A stretch of DNA of 20,893 nt from Sphingobacteriaceae bacterium (GTDB taxonomy: Bacteria > Bacteroidota > Bacteroidia > B-17B0 > Aurantibacillaceae): NCBI GenBank assembly GCA_023251695.1, contig JAHEYE010000041.1, positions 1 to 20,893 of the forward strand, in the 5' to 3' direction. Below the pieces are notes generated by a model, which saw only the letters and a program-made list of their open reading frames with translations, was not told the origin of the DNA and ran no database searches. Both the position numbers and the translations under genes were made by a program. Positions 1 to 7,579 of this stretch are shown piece after piece. Every line of letters starts with the position of its first letter. Position 1 is the stretch's first letter.

Positions 1-1781
1 GATGAATAAGTTGTACCGTTTAATCGCGCTTCCAGCAAACGATGCACCATCACATCGGGATAGCGACGGATGGGCGAAGTAAAATGTGTGTAGTAATCAA
101 ATCCTAAACCGTAGTGGCCTGCATTCTTTGTGGTGTAAATTGCTTTCGGCATGCTGCGCACTGCGAGTAATTCTATCATGCCCTGTTCTTTTTTATTTTT
201 GACATCTACTAATAATTTATTAATAGATTGCGCGGTTTTAGTTTTATCGCCCACATTTAACTTATAACCGAAACGCGCTACAAAATTACTGAACTCCGTC
301 ATTTTTTCATCGTTCGGTGTATCATGAATACGGTACACACATACCGGACCTTCTTTTTTACTTTTCGGATTGGGTTGGTGTTCGCCATCGGCTTTACTCA
401 GGTATTCAGCTACTTTACGGTTAGCAAGCAACATAAAATCCTCAATTAACTTATGGGCATCCTGCTGCGTTTTAAAAAATACACCAATCGGATTTCCTTC
501 TTCGTCTAAATTGAATTTTACTTCCGCTTTATCAAACACAATGGAGCCATTTCTTAAACGCTCGGCGCGTAATTTTTTTGCGAGGCGATCCAAGATCATG
601 ATTTCATCTTTGTATTCGCCTTCCTCCGTTTCAATTATTTTTTGTACCTCTTCATAAGCAAAACGTTTATCACTGTAAATAACAGTTTTCCCGAACCATT
701 GCTCATGAATTTTCGCATCATCATCCAACTGAAACACCGCACTGAAACAATATTTTTCTTCTTTCGGACGTAATGAACAAGCGAAATTACTTAACACTTC
801 CGGCAGCATCGGAATGCAACGGTCCACAAGATAAACCGAAGTAGCGCGATTAACCGCTTCCTTATCTAAAGTTGAATGTGGTTTTATGTAATGCGAAACA
901 TCCGCAATATGAACGCCCACTTCCCATAAACCATTATCCAGTTTTTGCAAAGACAAAGCATCATCAAAATCTTTCGCGTCAACCGGGTCGATGGTCATGG
1001 TTGTAATTTTCCTGAAATCCCTTCGTTTCGCAATTTCCTTATCGGTAATTTCTGTCGGGATTTTTTTTGCGGCTGCTTCTATTTCATCCGGAAAATGTTC
1101 AGGCAAACCATATTCCGCCATAATGGCGTTCATTTCTGTTTTGTGTTCTCCGGGATTCCCAAACACACTTACAATTTCGCCGGTTGGGTTTTGATCACCC
1201 TGCCTCCACTCTTTATAGCGTACTAAAACTTTTTGTCCGTCTTCCGCATCACCAATAGTATCCTTGCGCACAAAAAAATCAACATGAATTTTATTGCTAT
1301 CCGGGACAACAAAAGCAAACTTTGGTAAAATTTTTATAGTCCCCACAAAATCTGTCCGCGTACGCTTTACTACTTCTATTACTTCAGCTTCTTTGCGTTT
1401 GCCACTTCGTTTACCTAACAAATGTATTTTCACCAAATCGCCCTGTAAGGCATCTTTGCTTTTTTTAAGCGGGATGAAAACATCATCCTTCTCATCGATT
1501 ACAGTAACAAAGGCAGTTCCTTGCTGGGTAAAATCGATGGTGCCTGTTAAATATTGCTTGGTTTCTTTAAATTCAAACTTACCTGTTTCCGGTTCCTTAA
1601 TTAAACCTTTTTCCTGCAATGCGTGCAATGATTCCATTAACTCAAGTCTTTCCGCCTCTGAGTTAAGTTCCATAGCGCCACCAATTTGTTTGTAGTTAAA
1701 CCGTTTATCCGGATTATGCTGCAGAAATGCTAGAATTTCTTCATATAGGTATCTTTTCTGCTTTTTTTTCTTTTTCGACAT
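1..1781 (-). CDS. rnr: Ribonuclease R, 3' part cut by window edge
   Basis: 3'-to-5' exoribonuclease of the RNase II/RNB family, which degrades structured RNA in the cytoplasm. The ATG is at 1779-1781 and the N-terminus is very basic (MSKKKKKQKR). It continues with a short winged-helix-like stretch (about residues 10-60) and cold-shock-type OB domains (about 70-240). The RNB catalytic domain has the four-aspartate motif DPVDAKDFDDA, encoded near 960-995. Near the left edge, at about 20-105, lies the conserved block containing HFTSPIRRYPD. About 593 residues are present; the end of the RNB domain and the C-terminal S1 domain lie outside the window. It is the last visible gene of a minus-strand group after purN and a small secreted protein, 38 bp after the latter, so cotranscription is likely. 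The motifs make the family certain. Confidence 0.96.
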   Translation of the reverse strand, partial: MSKKKKKQKRYLYEEILAFLQHNPDKRFNYKQIGGAMELNSEAERLELMESLHALQEKGLIKEPETGKFEFKETKQYLTGTIDFTQQGTAFVTVIDEKDDVFIPLKKSKDALQGDLVKIHLLGKRSGKRKEAEVIEVVKRTRTDFVGTIKILPKFAFVVPDSNKIHVDFFVRKDTIGDAEDGQKVLVRYKEWRQGDQNPTGEIVSVFGNPGEHKTEMNAIMAEYGLPEHFPDEIEAAAKKIPTEITDKEIAKRRDFRKITTMTIDPVDAKDFDDALSLQKLDNGLWEVGVHIADVSHYIKPHSTLDKEAVNRATSVYLVDRCIPMLPEVLSNFACSLRPKEEKYCFSAVFQLDDDAKIHEQWFGKTVIYSDKRFAYEEVQKIIETEEGEYKDEIMILDRLAKKLRAERLRNGSIVFDKAEVKFNLDEEGNPIGVFFKTQQDAHKLIEDFMLLANRKVAEYLSKADGEHQPNPKSKKEGPVCVYRIHDTPNDEKMTEFSNFVARFGYKLNVGDKTKTAQSINKLLVDVKNKKEQGMIELLAVRSMPKAIYTTKNAGHYGLGFDYYTHFTSPIRRYPDVMVHRLLEARLNGTTYS

Positions 1782-1819
1782 ATTATTTCCTTAAAGATAA
1801 GGGAAATTGCTAATTAAAT

Positions 1820-2200
1820 TTATTTTATTGATTCGCCCCCGATTTCCTTCGCCTCAAATTTCACAAACACCATCGTATTCGACTTCGGTTTTACCGTTAT
1901 CGGTGGAGAATCCACATCGTGCCAGAATTTTACATAGAAGTTAAAAGTGTAAGTTCCGGGCTGAACCGCCATTGTATATAAGCCGGTCTTTTTATCAATT
2001 TTTGGCTGGATGATTGTGTCCCCGTTCATCTTAAATGCTAGGTGACTGCTAGCAGGTTTTCCTCCCGGGCCGACAAAGCGGAATGTAATTTTAGTCTTAC
2101 CACCCGCTTCTGGCGTAACTTTTGTGATCTTGCAGGTGCCATGGGTTTGAGCCGCTAAAATGCCGCACATAAAAAGTAAAATAAAAAAGATATTTTTCAT
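1820..2200 (-). CDS. Small secreted protein of unknown function
   Basis: Encodes 126 residues starting at the ATG 2198-2200. A hydrophobic signal peptide (MKNIFFILLFMCGILAAQ) is followed by a short beta-rich domain with a PGTYTFNFYV stretch. This looks like the small Ig-like or carboxypeptidase-regulatory-like domains common in exported Bacteroidota proteins, but I cannot assign a family. The same frame stays open upstream to 2350, inside purN. I chose the internal ATG because the signal peptide starts there and the upstream part is just the opposite reading of purN codons. An AAGAAACAGG stretch precedes the ATG. It lies 10 bp after purN and 38 bp before rnr on the same strand, so it is probably cotranscribed with them. 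No function is assigned. Confidence 0.8.
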   Translation of the reverse strand: MKNIFFILLFMCGILAAQTHGTCKITKVTPEAGGKTKITFRFVGPGGKPASSHLAFKMNGDTIIQPKIDKKTGLYTMAVQPGTYTFNFYVKFWHDVDSPPITVKPKSNTMVFVKFEAKEIGGESIK

Positions 2201-2210
2201 CCTGTTTCTT

Positions 2211-2774
2211 TTAAAGTAATTTTTCGATGGCCTTAGGAAAATAAACATACTCCAATTCGTGAATCTTTTTTGCCAGGCTTTCGGCCGTATCGTTATTGGC
2301 AACGCTGCATTTTTCCTGAAGAATGATTTTGCCTTCATCGTATTCTTCATTCACAAAATGAACCGTGATGCCACTTTCATTTTCTTTATTTGCAATTACC
2401 GCCTTATGCACATGCATCCCATACATTCCTTTTCCGCCGAATTTAGGCAATAATGCAGGGTGAACATTAATGATTTTATCAGGAAAAGCTTTTATTAGAG
2501 CCTCCGGTATTTTTAACAAAAAACCTGCCAGTATAATCAGGTTAATTTTCTCAGCCTTTAAGAATTCTATGATCTGGCTTGTTTTGTTTTCCAATGAATC
2601 TTTACTGATGATCTGAACGTTTTTTTTGTGTTTCTCAGCCCTGGCAATAACCCCTGCTTCGGCCCTATTAGTAAAAACAAGCTTTATTTTTATGCGGGGG
2701 TCGTTGGTAAAATATTTGATGATATTCTCGGCATTCGTGCCCTCTCCTGAGGCAAATATGGCAGCATTTGTCAT
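2211..2774 (-). CDS. purN: Phosphoribosylglycinamide formyltransferase (GAR transformylase)
   Basis: Catalyses the third step of de novo purine synthesis, transferring a formyl group from 10-formyltetrahydrofolate to glycinamide ribonucleotide. Length is 187 residues, normal for the family. The N-terminal phosphate-binding loop reads FASGEGTN (residues 7-14). The catalytic block INVHPALLPKF gives N103 and H105, matching the E. coli Asn/His pair, and D146 in VNEEYDEGK matches the catalytic aspartate. It is first in a minus-strand group with a small secreted protein and rnr. A TAnnTTTG-type element lies just upstream (2782-2789, minus strand), leaving a very short leader. Confidence 0.95.
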   Translation of the reverse strand: MTNAAIFASGEGTNAENIIKYFTNDPRIKIKLVFTNRAEAGVIARAEKHKKNVQIISKDSLENKTSQIIEFLKAEKINLIILAGFLLKIPEALIKAFPDKIINVHPALLPKFGGKGMYGMHVHKAVIANKENESGITVHFVNEEYDEGKIILQEKCSVANNDTAESLAKKIHELEYVYFPKAIEKLL

Positions 2775-2781
2775 TTAGGTG

Positions 2782-2789
2782 CAAAAATA
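2782..2789 (-). promoter_or_regulatory. Candidate -7 element for purN
   Basis: The plus strand reads CAAAAATA, i.e. TATTTTTG on the minus strand, matching the Bacteroidota sigma-A -7 consensus TAnnTTTG. It is 8 bp upstream of the purN ATG, so the leader would be nearly absent. No good -33 TTTG is seen at 19-21 bp, which lowers confidence. Confidence 0.35.
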
Positions 2790-2826
2790 CCTTATAAGAA
2801 GCATAAAATATCTACAATTTATCCCT

Positions 2827-2834
2827 TATTTTTG
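2827..2834 (+). promoter_or_regulatory. Candidate -7 element for the secreted protein at 2849
   Basis: TATTTTTG is an exact match to TAnnTTTG and lies 14 bp before the ATG at 2849. It faces away from the similar element for purN. No clear -33 partner is visible. Confidence 0.35.
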
Positions 2835-2848
2835 ACAAAATATTAGTC

Positions 2849-3637
2849 ATGAAAGCAAATCAATTTATTACGGCTCTTTTAATGCTAGTTTGTTTAACGT
2901 CTTTTTCCCAGAAAAAGATAAAATACAAAACTGTTGTCTTTGAAGATAATACAGTTCAGACACCCAACGCAAAAGTTTCATTTCTGGATGTAATTGCTGA
3001 GGATAGTTTAATGACCGGTACAGTAAAAGTTGAAAATCTTACAGCTAAAGCTCTATTGATAAAACCTGAAGAATGCAGTTATACTGTTCCTGCCGGAGAA
3101 GTTTTTTCAAAAAAGAAATGGTTCGTTATTGCCCCGCATCAAAATGAATCAAAAAGCATTGACATAAAAAGTGGGAATGTAAAAACAAAAGAGACTGTTT
3201 TTAAAATCGGTGGCTTTTACATCTGCAATTCGGTTGAAATTGCTGTTACCCCGAATGCTGTTCTGCCTCCAGAAAAAGAATTGAGTGTGGGCAATTTTAA
3301 ATTAGAACTTGTTGATTGGACCACCAGCGGGCCGGAAGTCAGGATCAGATATACGATCACTTACCTCGGGACAAAAGTTGGATTGGTGGATCCTTCATTG
3401 GTCACAATAAAAGCGGCAAGCGGTGAAGAATATAAAAATGAAAAAGTAGACGGCGAACTCATTTCCTTTCATAAAAAAGAAAAATATACCGTTGATTTTG
3501 TTTTCGCGAACGATGCTAAGAAAAAAACACAGATCTTGTGGAACAAGGCTTTCGGAGAAGGGATTCCTGAAAAATTAAATCCTGTTTCTTTTCTCGTAAA
3601 AATGGATGAGGCTAAAACGAAAACAAGAAATAAGTAA
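2849..3637 (+). CDS. Secreted protein of unknown function
   Basis: Encodes 262 residues. The N-terminus (MKANQFITALLMLVCLTSFSQ) is a typical type I signal peptide, with cleavage likely after SFSQ, so the mature protein is periplasmic or surface-exposed. The remainder is beta-rich and looks like two Ig-like segments (about residues 40-130 and 140-250), the second containing VRIRYTITYLGTKVG. The tail is lysine-rich (EAKTKTRNK). There is no lipobox, catalytic motif or membrane segment after the signal peptide. I do not recognise the family. It is divergent from purN and is followed by a short remnant and then lgt. Confidence 0.8.
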   Translation: MKANQFITALLMLVCLTSFSQKKIKYKTVVFEDNTVQTPNAKVSFLDVIAEDSLMTGTVKVENLTAKALLIKPEECSYTVPAGEVFSKKKWFVIAPHQNESKSIDIKSGNVKTKETVFKIGGFYICNSVEIAVTPNAVLPPEKELSVGNFKLELVDWTTSGPEVRIRYTITYLGTKVGLVDPSLVTIKAASGEEYKNEKVDGELISFHKKEKYTVDFVFANDAKKKTQILWNKAFGEGIPEKLNPVSFLVKMDEAKTKTRNK

Positions 3638-3649
3638 TATGTTTAATAA

Positions 3650-3793
3650 ATTTACGACAGCTTTTTTATCGGTAACTTCATATACAGCTTTTCCAAAGAG
3701 AAAAATGAATTTGGTGAATCAACCCACGAAAAAAAAGAGAGCATGATCATTACTTTTAATATGGCTCTTCCAAAAACAAAAGAAAAAAATTAA
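3650..3793 (+). pseudogene. Short C-terminal gene remnant without a start codon
   Basis: An open frame of 47 codons with protein-like composition ends at the TAA 3791-3793. It includes FIYSFSKEKNEFGES and ends in LPKTKEKN. There is no start at its beginning: the frame opens at ATT directly after two in-frame TAA codons (3644-3649). The only ATGs in it lie near its end. The charged, natural-looking sequence suggests the leftover 3' end of a gene whose 5' part was deleted. It ends 8 bp before the lgt ATG. A chance open frame in AT-rich DNA is the alternative. An overlapping 35-codon frame from the ATG at 3639 looks less protein-like. Confidence 0.35.
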
Positions 3794-3801
3794 TCTGCAA
3801 T

Positions 3802-4623
3802 ATGCTCTCCCTATTCATTCATTGGAATCCTAGCCCCGAAATATTTACAATTCCAGGTATTGATTGGCCCGTTCGCTGGTACGGATTAATGTGGGCTCTG
3901 GCTTTTATTGGTAGTCATTTTTTTATGAACCGCATTTACAGAGTAGAAGGACGGACAGAAAAAGAATTGGATACCTTAACGCTTTACGTTATTGCGGGCA
4001 CTATTTTAGGCGCACGTTTAGGACATTGTTTTTTTTATGATCCCGGATATTATCTATCTCACCCTCTAGATATTTTAAAAGTTTACGAGGGTGGTTTAGC
4101 TAGTCATGGCGGGGCTATCGGAATTTTAGTGGCTATGTGGTTGTATTGCCGTAAGACAAAAGAAAGTTGGTTATGGTTATTTGATAAAATTGTTGTGGTT
4201 GTTCCTTTAGCTTCTATGTTAATCCGTTTCGGAAATCTGATGAACTCCGAAATTATCGGCACACCAACCAATGTTCCCTGGGCATTTGTTTTTACAACTG
4301 TAGATAATTTACCGCGTCATCCCGCTCAATTATACGAATCCATTTTCTGTTTATTTTTATTTGTGCTGATGTATTGGTTATGGAAAAACAAACGCGACCG
4401 TTTTGCGCCGGGATTTATGTTCGGTTTAATGTGTGTTTTATTTTTTACAGAACGTATTTTAGATGAATTTGTAAAGGAAAATCAGGAAGCCTTTGAAGCA
4501 GGTATGGCTTTAAACATGGGACAAATTTTAAGTATTCCGTTTATTATTGTAGGGTTGTATATGATGTGGAGAAGGAAGAGGCAGTTGGACAGTGGGCAGG
4601 GAACAGAAGGCAGTAGGCAGTAG
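3802..4623 (+). CDS. lgt: Phosphatidylglycerol-prolipoprotein diacylglyceryl transferase
   Basis: Inner-membrane enzyme that moves diacylglycerol from phosphatidylglycerol to the lipobox cysteine of prolipoproteins. It serves the lipoproteins encoded elsewhere in this window. Length is 273 residues with about seven hydrophobic segments. Family signatures are RWYGLMWALAF (25-35), EGGLASHGGAIG (96-107, containing H102), RFGNLMNSE (142-150, containing the essential Arg142 and Glu150) and HPAQLYE (173-179). The last 14 or so residues (after RRKRQ, ending DSGQGTEGSRQ) are encoded by a G/A-rich tandem repeat, and the TAG stop is part of a repeat unit. The native C-terminus was therefore probably replaced or extended. 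The core is intact, so the enzyme is expected to work. Confidence 0.95.
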   Translation: MLSLFIHWNPSPEIFTIPGIDWPVRWYGLMWALAFIGSHFFMNRIYRVEGRTEKELDTLTLYVIAGTILGARLGHCFFYDPGYYLSHPLDILKVYEGGLASHGGAIGILVAMWLYCRKTKESWLWLFDKIVVVVPLASMLIRFGNLMNSEIIGTPTNVPWAFVFTTVDNLPRHPAQLYESIFCLFLFVLMYWLWKNKRDRFAPGFMFGLMCVLFFTERILDEFVKENQEAFEAGMALNMGQILSIPFIIVGLYMMWRRKRQLDSGQGTEGSRQ

Positions 4624-4730
4624 GCAGTAGGCAGTGGGCAGAAAGCAGTAGGCAGTGGGCAGAAAGCAGTAGGCAGAAGGCAGTGGGCAGTAGGCAGAAA
4701 GCAGTAGGCAGTGGGCAGGAGCAGTAGGCT
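4580..4730 (+). repeat. G/A-rich tandem repeat tract (GGCAGTA/GGCAGTG units)
   Basis: About 150 bp built from heptamer-like units GGCAGTA, GGCAGTG and GGCAGAAA or GCAGTA. A 21-bp higher-order unit beginning GCAGTAGG is repeated perfectly at 4624-4644 and 4645-4665, with diverged copies after that. The plus strand is almost free of pyrimidine runs. The tract begins inside the lgt coding region and fills nearly all of the lgt-cysQ gap. No ATG occurs in it. I see no hairpin or transposase associated with it. Confidence 0.9.
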
Positions 4731-4750
4731 TAGGTTATTAGTTTTAATTT

Positions 4751-5581
4751 ATTCAAAATTCATTACATATTTTTTTATACAAAGCGATTCTTGCTTCTGT
4801 TGAGGCGGGAAAAGAAATTTTAAAAGTTTACGATACTGCTTTTGAAGTTGAATACAAATCGGATGATACGCCTTTGACGCAAGCCGATCAAAATGCCAGC
4901 AAAAAAATAATTGAACTTTTAGCTGATACAAACATTCCTGTTTTATCAGAAGAAGGCGAACATTTTACGTACGAAAAAAGAAAATTACTGAATGAACTTT
5001 GGATTGTTGATCCGCTTGATGGCACCAAAGAATTTGTGAAACGCAATGGCGAGTTTACAGTAAACATTGCACTTGTGAAAGAAAATAAATCCATTCTGGG
5101 CGTAATTTATTCTCCGGTATTTAAAGATTTATATTTTGCAGCAAACGGAATCGGTTCCTTTAAAATAAACCGTCACGATTTTATTCCCATCCTAAACGAT
5201 TTACATCATTTTACTTTAGACCGACTGATTTTAGTAGCGAAAAAATTGCCCTTGAAATCTTACCCCGCCGTTTTCACTTTAGTTGCAAGCCGTTCACATT
5301 TAAGTTCTGAAGTCTACGCTTATATTGAAGAAAAAAAAGCACAGAATAATGATGTAAATATCGTTAACACCGGAAGCAGCATAAAAATGTGTTGGGTGGC
5401 TGAAGGTTTAGCCAATGAATATCCAAGATTTGGTCCGACTATGGAATGGGACACCGCCGCCGGGCAAGCCATTTTAGAAAACGCAGGTTGTGAGCTAATT
5501 GATTTTACTACCAAAAAACCAATGCTTTATAACCGCGCCGAATTAAGGAATAATTCGTTTATAGCAAGGCAGAAAAGCTGA
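4751..5581 (+). CDS. cysQ: 3'(2'),5'-bisphosphate nucleotidase, start codon unclear
   Basis: Mg-dependent phosphatase of the inositol-monophosphatase superfamily that hydrolyses 3'-phosphoadenosine 5'-phosphate to AMP, recycling the by-product of sulfate assimilation. Metal-binding motifs are present: LSEEGE after the first helix, DPLDGTKEF (5009-5035) and WDTAAGQA (from 5447). Clear homology to the family starts upstream of any normal start: ILASVEAGKEILKVYDT (4787-4837) aligns with the CysQ N-terminus. In that frame there is no ATG, GTG or TTG between the stop at 4745-4747 and a TTG at 4874, which would remove about 30 conserved residues. The candidates are ATT at 4751 and ATT at 4769; the latter gives the same offset to the AG pair as E. 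coli CysQ. I list the first ATT as the outer limit. The gene may use a rare AUU start, or be silenced by loss of its ATG next to the repeat tract. Confidence 0.85.
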   Translation: MQNSLHIFLYKAILASVEAGKEILKVYDTAFEVEYKSDDTPLTQADQNASKKIIELLADTNIPVLSEEGEHFTYEKRKLLNELWIVDPLDGTKEFVKRNGEFTVNIALVKENKSILGVIYSPVFKDLYFAANGIGSFKINRHDFIPILNDLHHFTLDRLILVAKKLPLKSYPAVFTLVASRSHLSSEVYAYIEEKKAQNNDVNIVNTGSSIKMCWVAEGLANEYPRFGPTMEWDTAAGQAILENAGCELIDFTTKKPMLYNRAELRNNSFIARQKS

Positions 5582-5591
5582 CTTTTCATTC

Positions 5592-5622
5592 TTGGTTTCC
5601 ATCGTTTTCTTTAGTATTTTTA
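5592..5622 (+). promoter_or_regulatory. Candidate promoter of the molybdenum-cofactor operon
   Basis: TTGG (5592-5595) and TATTTTTA (5615-5622) are separated by 19 bp. This resembles the Bacteroidota TTTG / TAnnTTTG arrangement with one mismatch in the -7 element. It would start transcription about 20 bp before moeA. There is no room here for a Moco riboswitch, and none is seen. Confidence 0.4.
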
Positions 5623-5648
5623 GTAGCGACAAAGCAAAGAAATTTTAA

Positions 5649-6833
5649 ATGATTTCAGTAGAACAAGCCATAGCACTTATACAACAACACTCTAAACGAC
5701 TATCCTCAAAAAAAGTTTCCGTTGCTGATGCTTTGGGCTGCGTTCTTTCCGAAAATGCAATTTCCCCTATCAGCTTACCACCTTTTGATCAATCGGCAAT
5801 GGATGGTTATGCTGTCAGATTTTCGGATACAGGGAAACAAATAAAAATTATCGGTGAAGTTGCTGCGGGAAAAGTTTTTCCAAAAAAATTACAATCAGGC
5901 GAAGCTGTGCGGATTTTTACAGGAGCTTCTGTTCCTGTTGGCACTGATACAGTAATTATGCAGGAAAGAATTTTAATTGAAAACGGAAATCTTTTATTGC
6001 AGGATCCAAATTTAAAAAAAGGAGCCAATATCCGTAAAGCAGCCTCACAAATTAAAAAAGGGAAAATTGCTTTAAGCAAAGGAACAATCATTACACCCGG
6101 AGGAATTGGTTATTTAACTGCGATGGGAATTAAAACCATAAATGTTTTTGCGCCATCACGAATTACAATTATCATAACAGGAAGTGAATTGCGTAAACCG
6201 GGAGAAAAATTAAAAAATGGAGAAATATACGAATCCAATTCTTTCACTCTGAATTCAGCTTTACAATCCATTCACTTAAAATCTCAAAAAACAATTACAG
6301 TTAAAGATAATGAAGCCGCTGTGTTTAATGCCATAAAAAAAGCAATCGCGACTTCCGACCTGGTTTTAGTCACAGGCGGAATTTCTGTTGGTGATTATGA
6401 TTTTACCGGCTCTTCACTGAAAAAAATTGGTGTTAAAAATATTTTCTATAAAATAAAACAAAAACCGGGTAAGCCGATTTTCTTCGGTAAACACAATAAG
6501 ACTTTAATTTTTGGTTTGCCTGGGAACCCCGCCGCTGTGTTGAGCTGTTTTTACGAATACGTTTATCCTTCGCTAAGAATTATGCAGGGAAGAAACGATG
6601 TCTTTCTTAAAAAACTGAATTTGCCAATGGCGAATGATTACAATAAAAAAGCAGGCTTGTCATTTTTTCTCAAGGGGAAAATATCAGATAAAGCTGTTGT
6701 ACCTCTCGAAGGACAGGAATCTTATATCTTAAGTTCATTTGCATTAGCCGATTGTTTAATTTATTTGCCTTCCGTAGCAGAAAATATCAAAACCGGAGAT
6801 TTAGTGGAAGTCCATTTGTTACCCAATAATTAA
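5649..6833 (+). CDS. moeA: Molybdopterin molybdotransferase MoeA
   Basis: Inserts molybdate into adenylylated molybdopterin, releasing AMP, in the cytoplasm. Length is 394 residues, normal for MoeA. The N-terminal MoeA signature PPFDQSAMDGYAV is at 44-56. The MPT-binding domain has TGGISVGDYDFTG at about 242-254 and GLPGNPAAV at about 289-297. The C-terminal beta domain (about 320-394) is complete. It is the first gene of a tightly packed plus-strand cofactor operon, with the TSUP permease starting 2 bp after its stop. The substrate is made by the MoaB domain of the MoaC-MoaB fusion further down. Confidence 0.95.
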   Translation: MISVEQAIALIQQHSKRLSSKKVSVADALGCVLSENAISPISLPPFDQSAMDGYAVRFSDTGKQIKIIGEVAAGKVFPKKLQSGEAVRIFTGASVPVGTDTVIMQERILIENGNLLLQDPNLKKGANIRKAASQIKKGKIALSKGTIITPGGIGYLTAMGIKTINVFAPSRITIIITGSELRKPGEKLKNGEIYESNSFTLNSALQSIHLKSQKTITVKDNEAAVFNAIKKAIATSDLVLVTGGISVGDYDFTGSSLKKIGVKNIFYKIKQKPGKPIFFGKHNKTLIFGLPGNPAAVLSCFYEYVYPSLRIMQGRNDVFLKKLNLPMANDYNKKAGLSFFLKGKISDKAVVPLEGQESYILSSFALADCLIYLPSVAENIKTGDLVEVHLLPNN

Positions 6834-6835
6834 AA

Positions 6836-7579
6836 ATGCCTGAACAAAATTTAATATATTTATTTATTCCGCTTTTGTTCGTTGTTGCATTTTTGTATTC
6901 TTCGGTCGGACATGGAGGTGCCAGCGGTTACTTAGCCTTAATGGCTATATTCAGCATTGCTCCATCGATAATGAAATCATCAGCGCTCATTTTAAACGTT
7001 TTGGTTTCGGGGATTGCTTTTTTTCAATATTACCGTTGCGGACATTTTAACCGGAAATTATTTTTTCCATTTATTATTACTTCTATCCCCGCTTCTTTTC
7101 TTGGCGCATACCTTACAGTTGATGATTTGTACTATAAAAAAATTCTGGGCGTAGTATTAATTTTTCCCATTCTCCGTTTAACGGGATTAATCGGTAAAGA
7201 AAGCTCCGAATTGAAAGAAGTACAATTGGGATACGCTCTGGTTATCGGCGGAATCATTGGTTTACTTTCCGGAATGCTTGGCATTGGCGGTGGGATTCTA
7301 TTAAGCCCCATCATTTTATTATTGCATTGGGGAAACATGAAACAGACTGCCGCTGTTTCTGCTTTGTTTATTTTAGTCAATTCAATCGCCGGTTTAGGCG
7401 GTTTAATTTCAAAGGGAATTACGATTGATACTACTATTTATATTTGGTTAGGGGTTGCATTAATTGGCGGATTGGCAGGATCATATTACGGAAGTAAAAA
7501 ATTTGAAAGCAAAACATTAAAATTAATTCTGGCAGGAGTATTATTAATTGCCGGTCTAAAACTTTTATTAGTTGAATAA
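6836..7579 (+). CDS. TSUP family (TauE/SafE) anion permease
   Basis: Integral inner-membrane protein of 247 residues with about eight hydrophobic segments and the duplicated layout of the TauE/SafE family. The first half carries YSSVGHGGASGYLA (20-33) and the second half the related LSGMLGIGGGILLSPII. Characterised relatives export sulfite, sulfoacetate or similar small anions; the substrate here cannot be read from the sequence. It sits inside the cofactor operon, 2 bp after moeA and overlapping mobA by 8 bp. A role linked to molybdate, sulfite or another substrate of a molybdoenzyme is therefore reasonable, but that is inference from position alone. Confidence 0.88.
   Translation: MPEQNLIYLFIPLLFVVAFLYSSVGHGGASGYLALMAIFSIAPSIMKSSALILNVLVSGIAFFQYYRCGHFNRKLFFPFIITSIPASFLGAYLTVDDLYYKKILGVVLIFPILRLTGLIGKESSELKEVQLGYALVIGGIIGLLSGMLGIGGGILLSPIILLLHWGNMKQTAAVSALFILVNSIAGLGGLISKGITIDTTIYIWLGVALIGGLAGSYYGSKKFESKTLKLILAGVLLIAGLKLLLVE

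Noticed and set aside
1820..2350. Longer minus-strand frame (176 codons) overlapping the purN 3' end
   Set aside because: The signal peptide begins at the internal ATG at 2200, and the upstream 50 codons only re-read purN sequence in another frame.
2730..2760. Glutamate in the PurN loop FASGEGTN instead of the common serine or asparagine
   Set aside because: This loop position varies in the family and the catalytic residues are intact, so it is not evidence of altered function.
4749..4931. Minus-strand 60-codon frame over the start of cysQ
   Set aside because: It overlaps conserved cysQ codons, has no family resemblance, and does not explain the missing start.
5582..5648. Possible Moco riboswitch in front of moeA
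   Set aside because: The gap is only 67 bp, much of it taken by a promoter-like sequence, with no stable paired structure visible.
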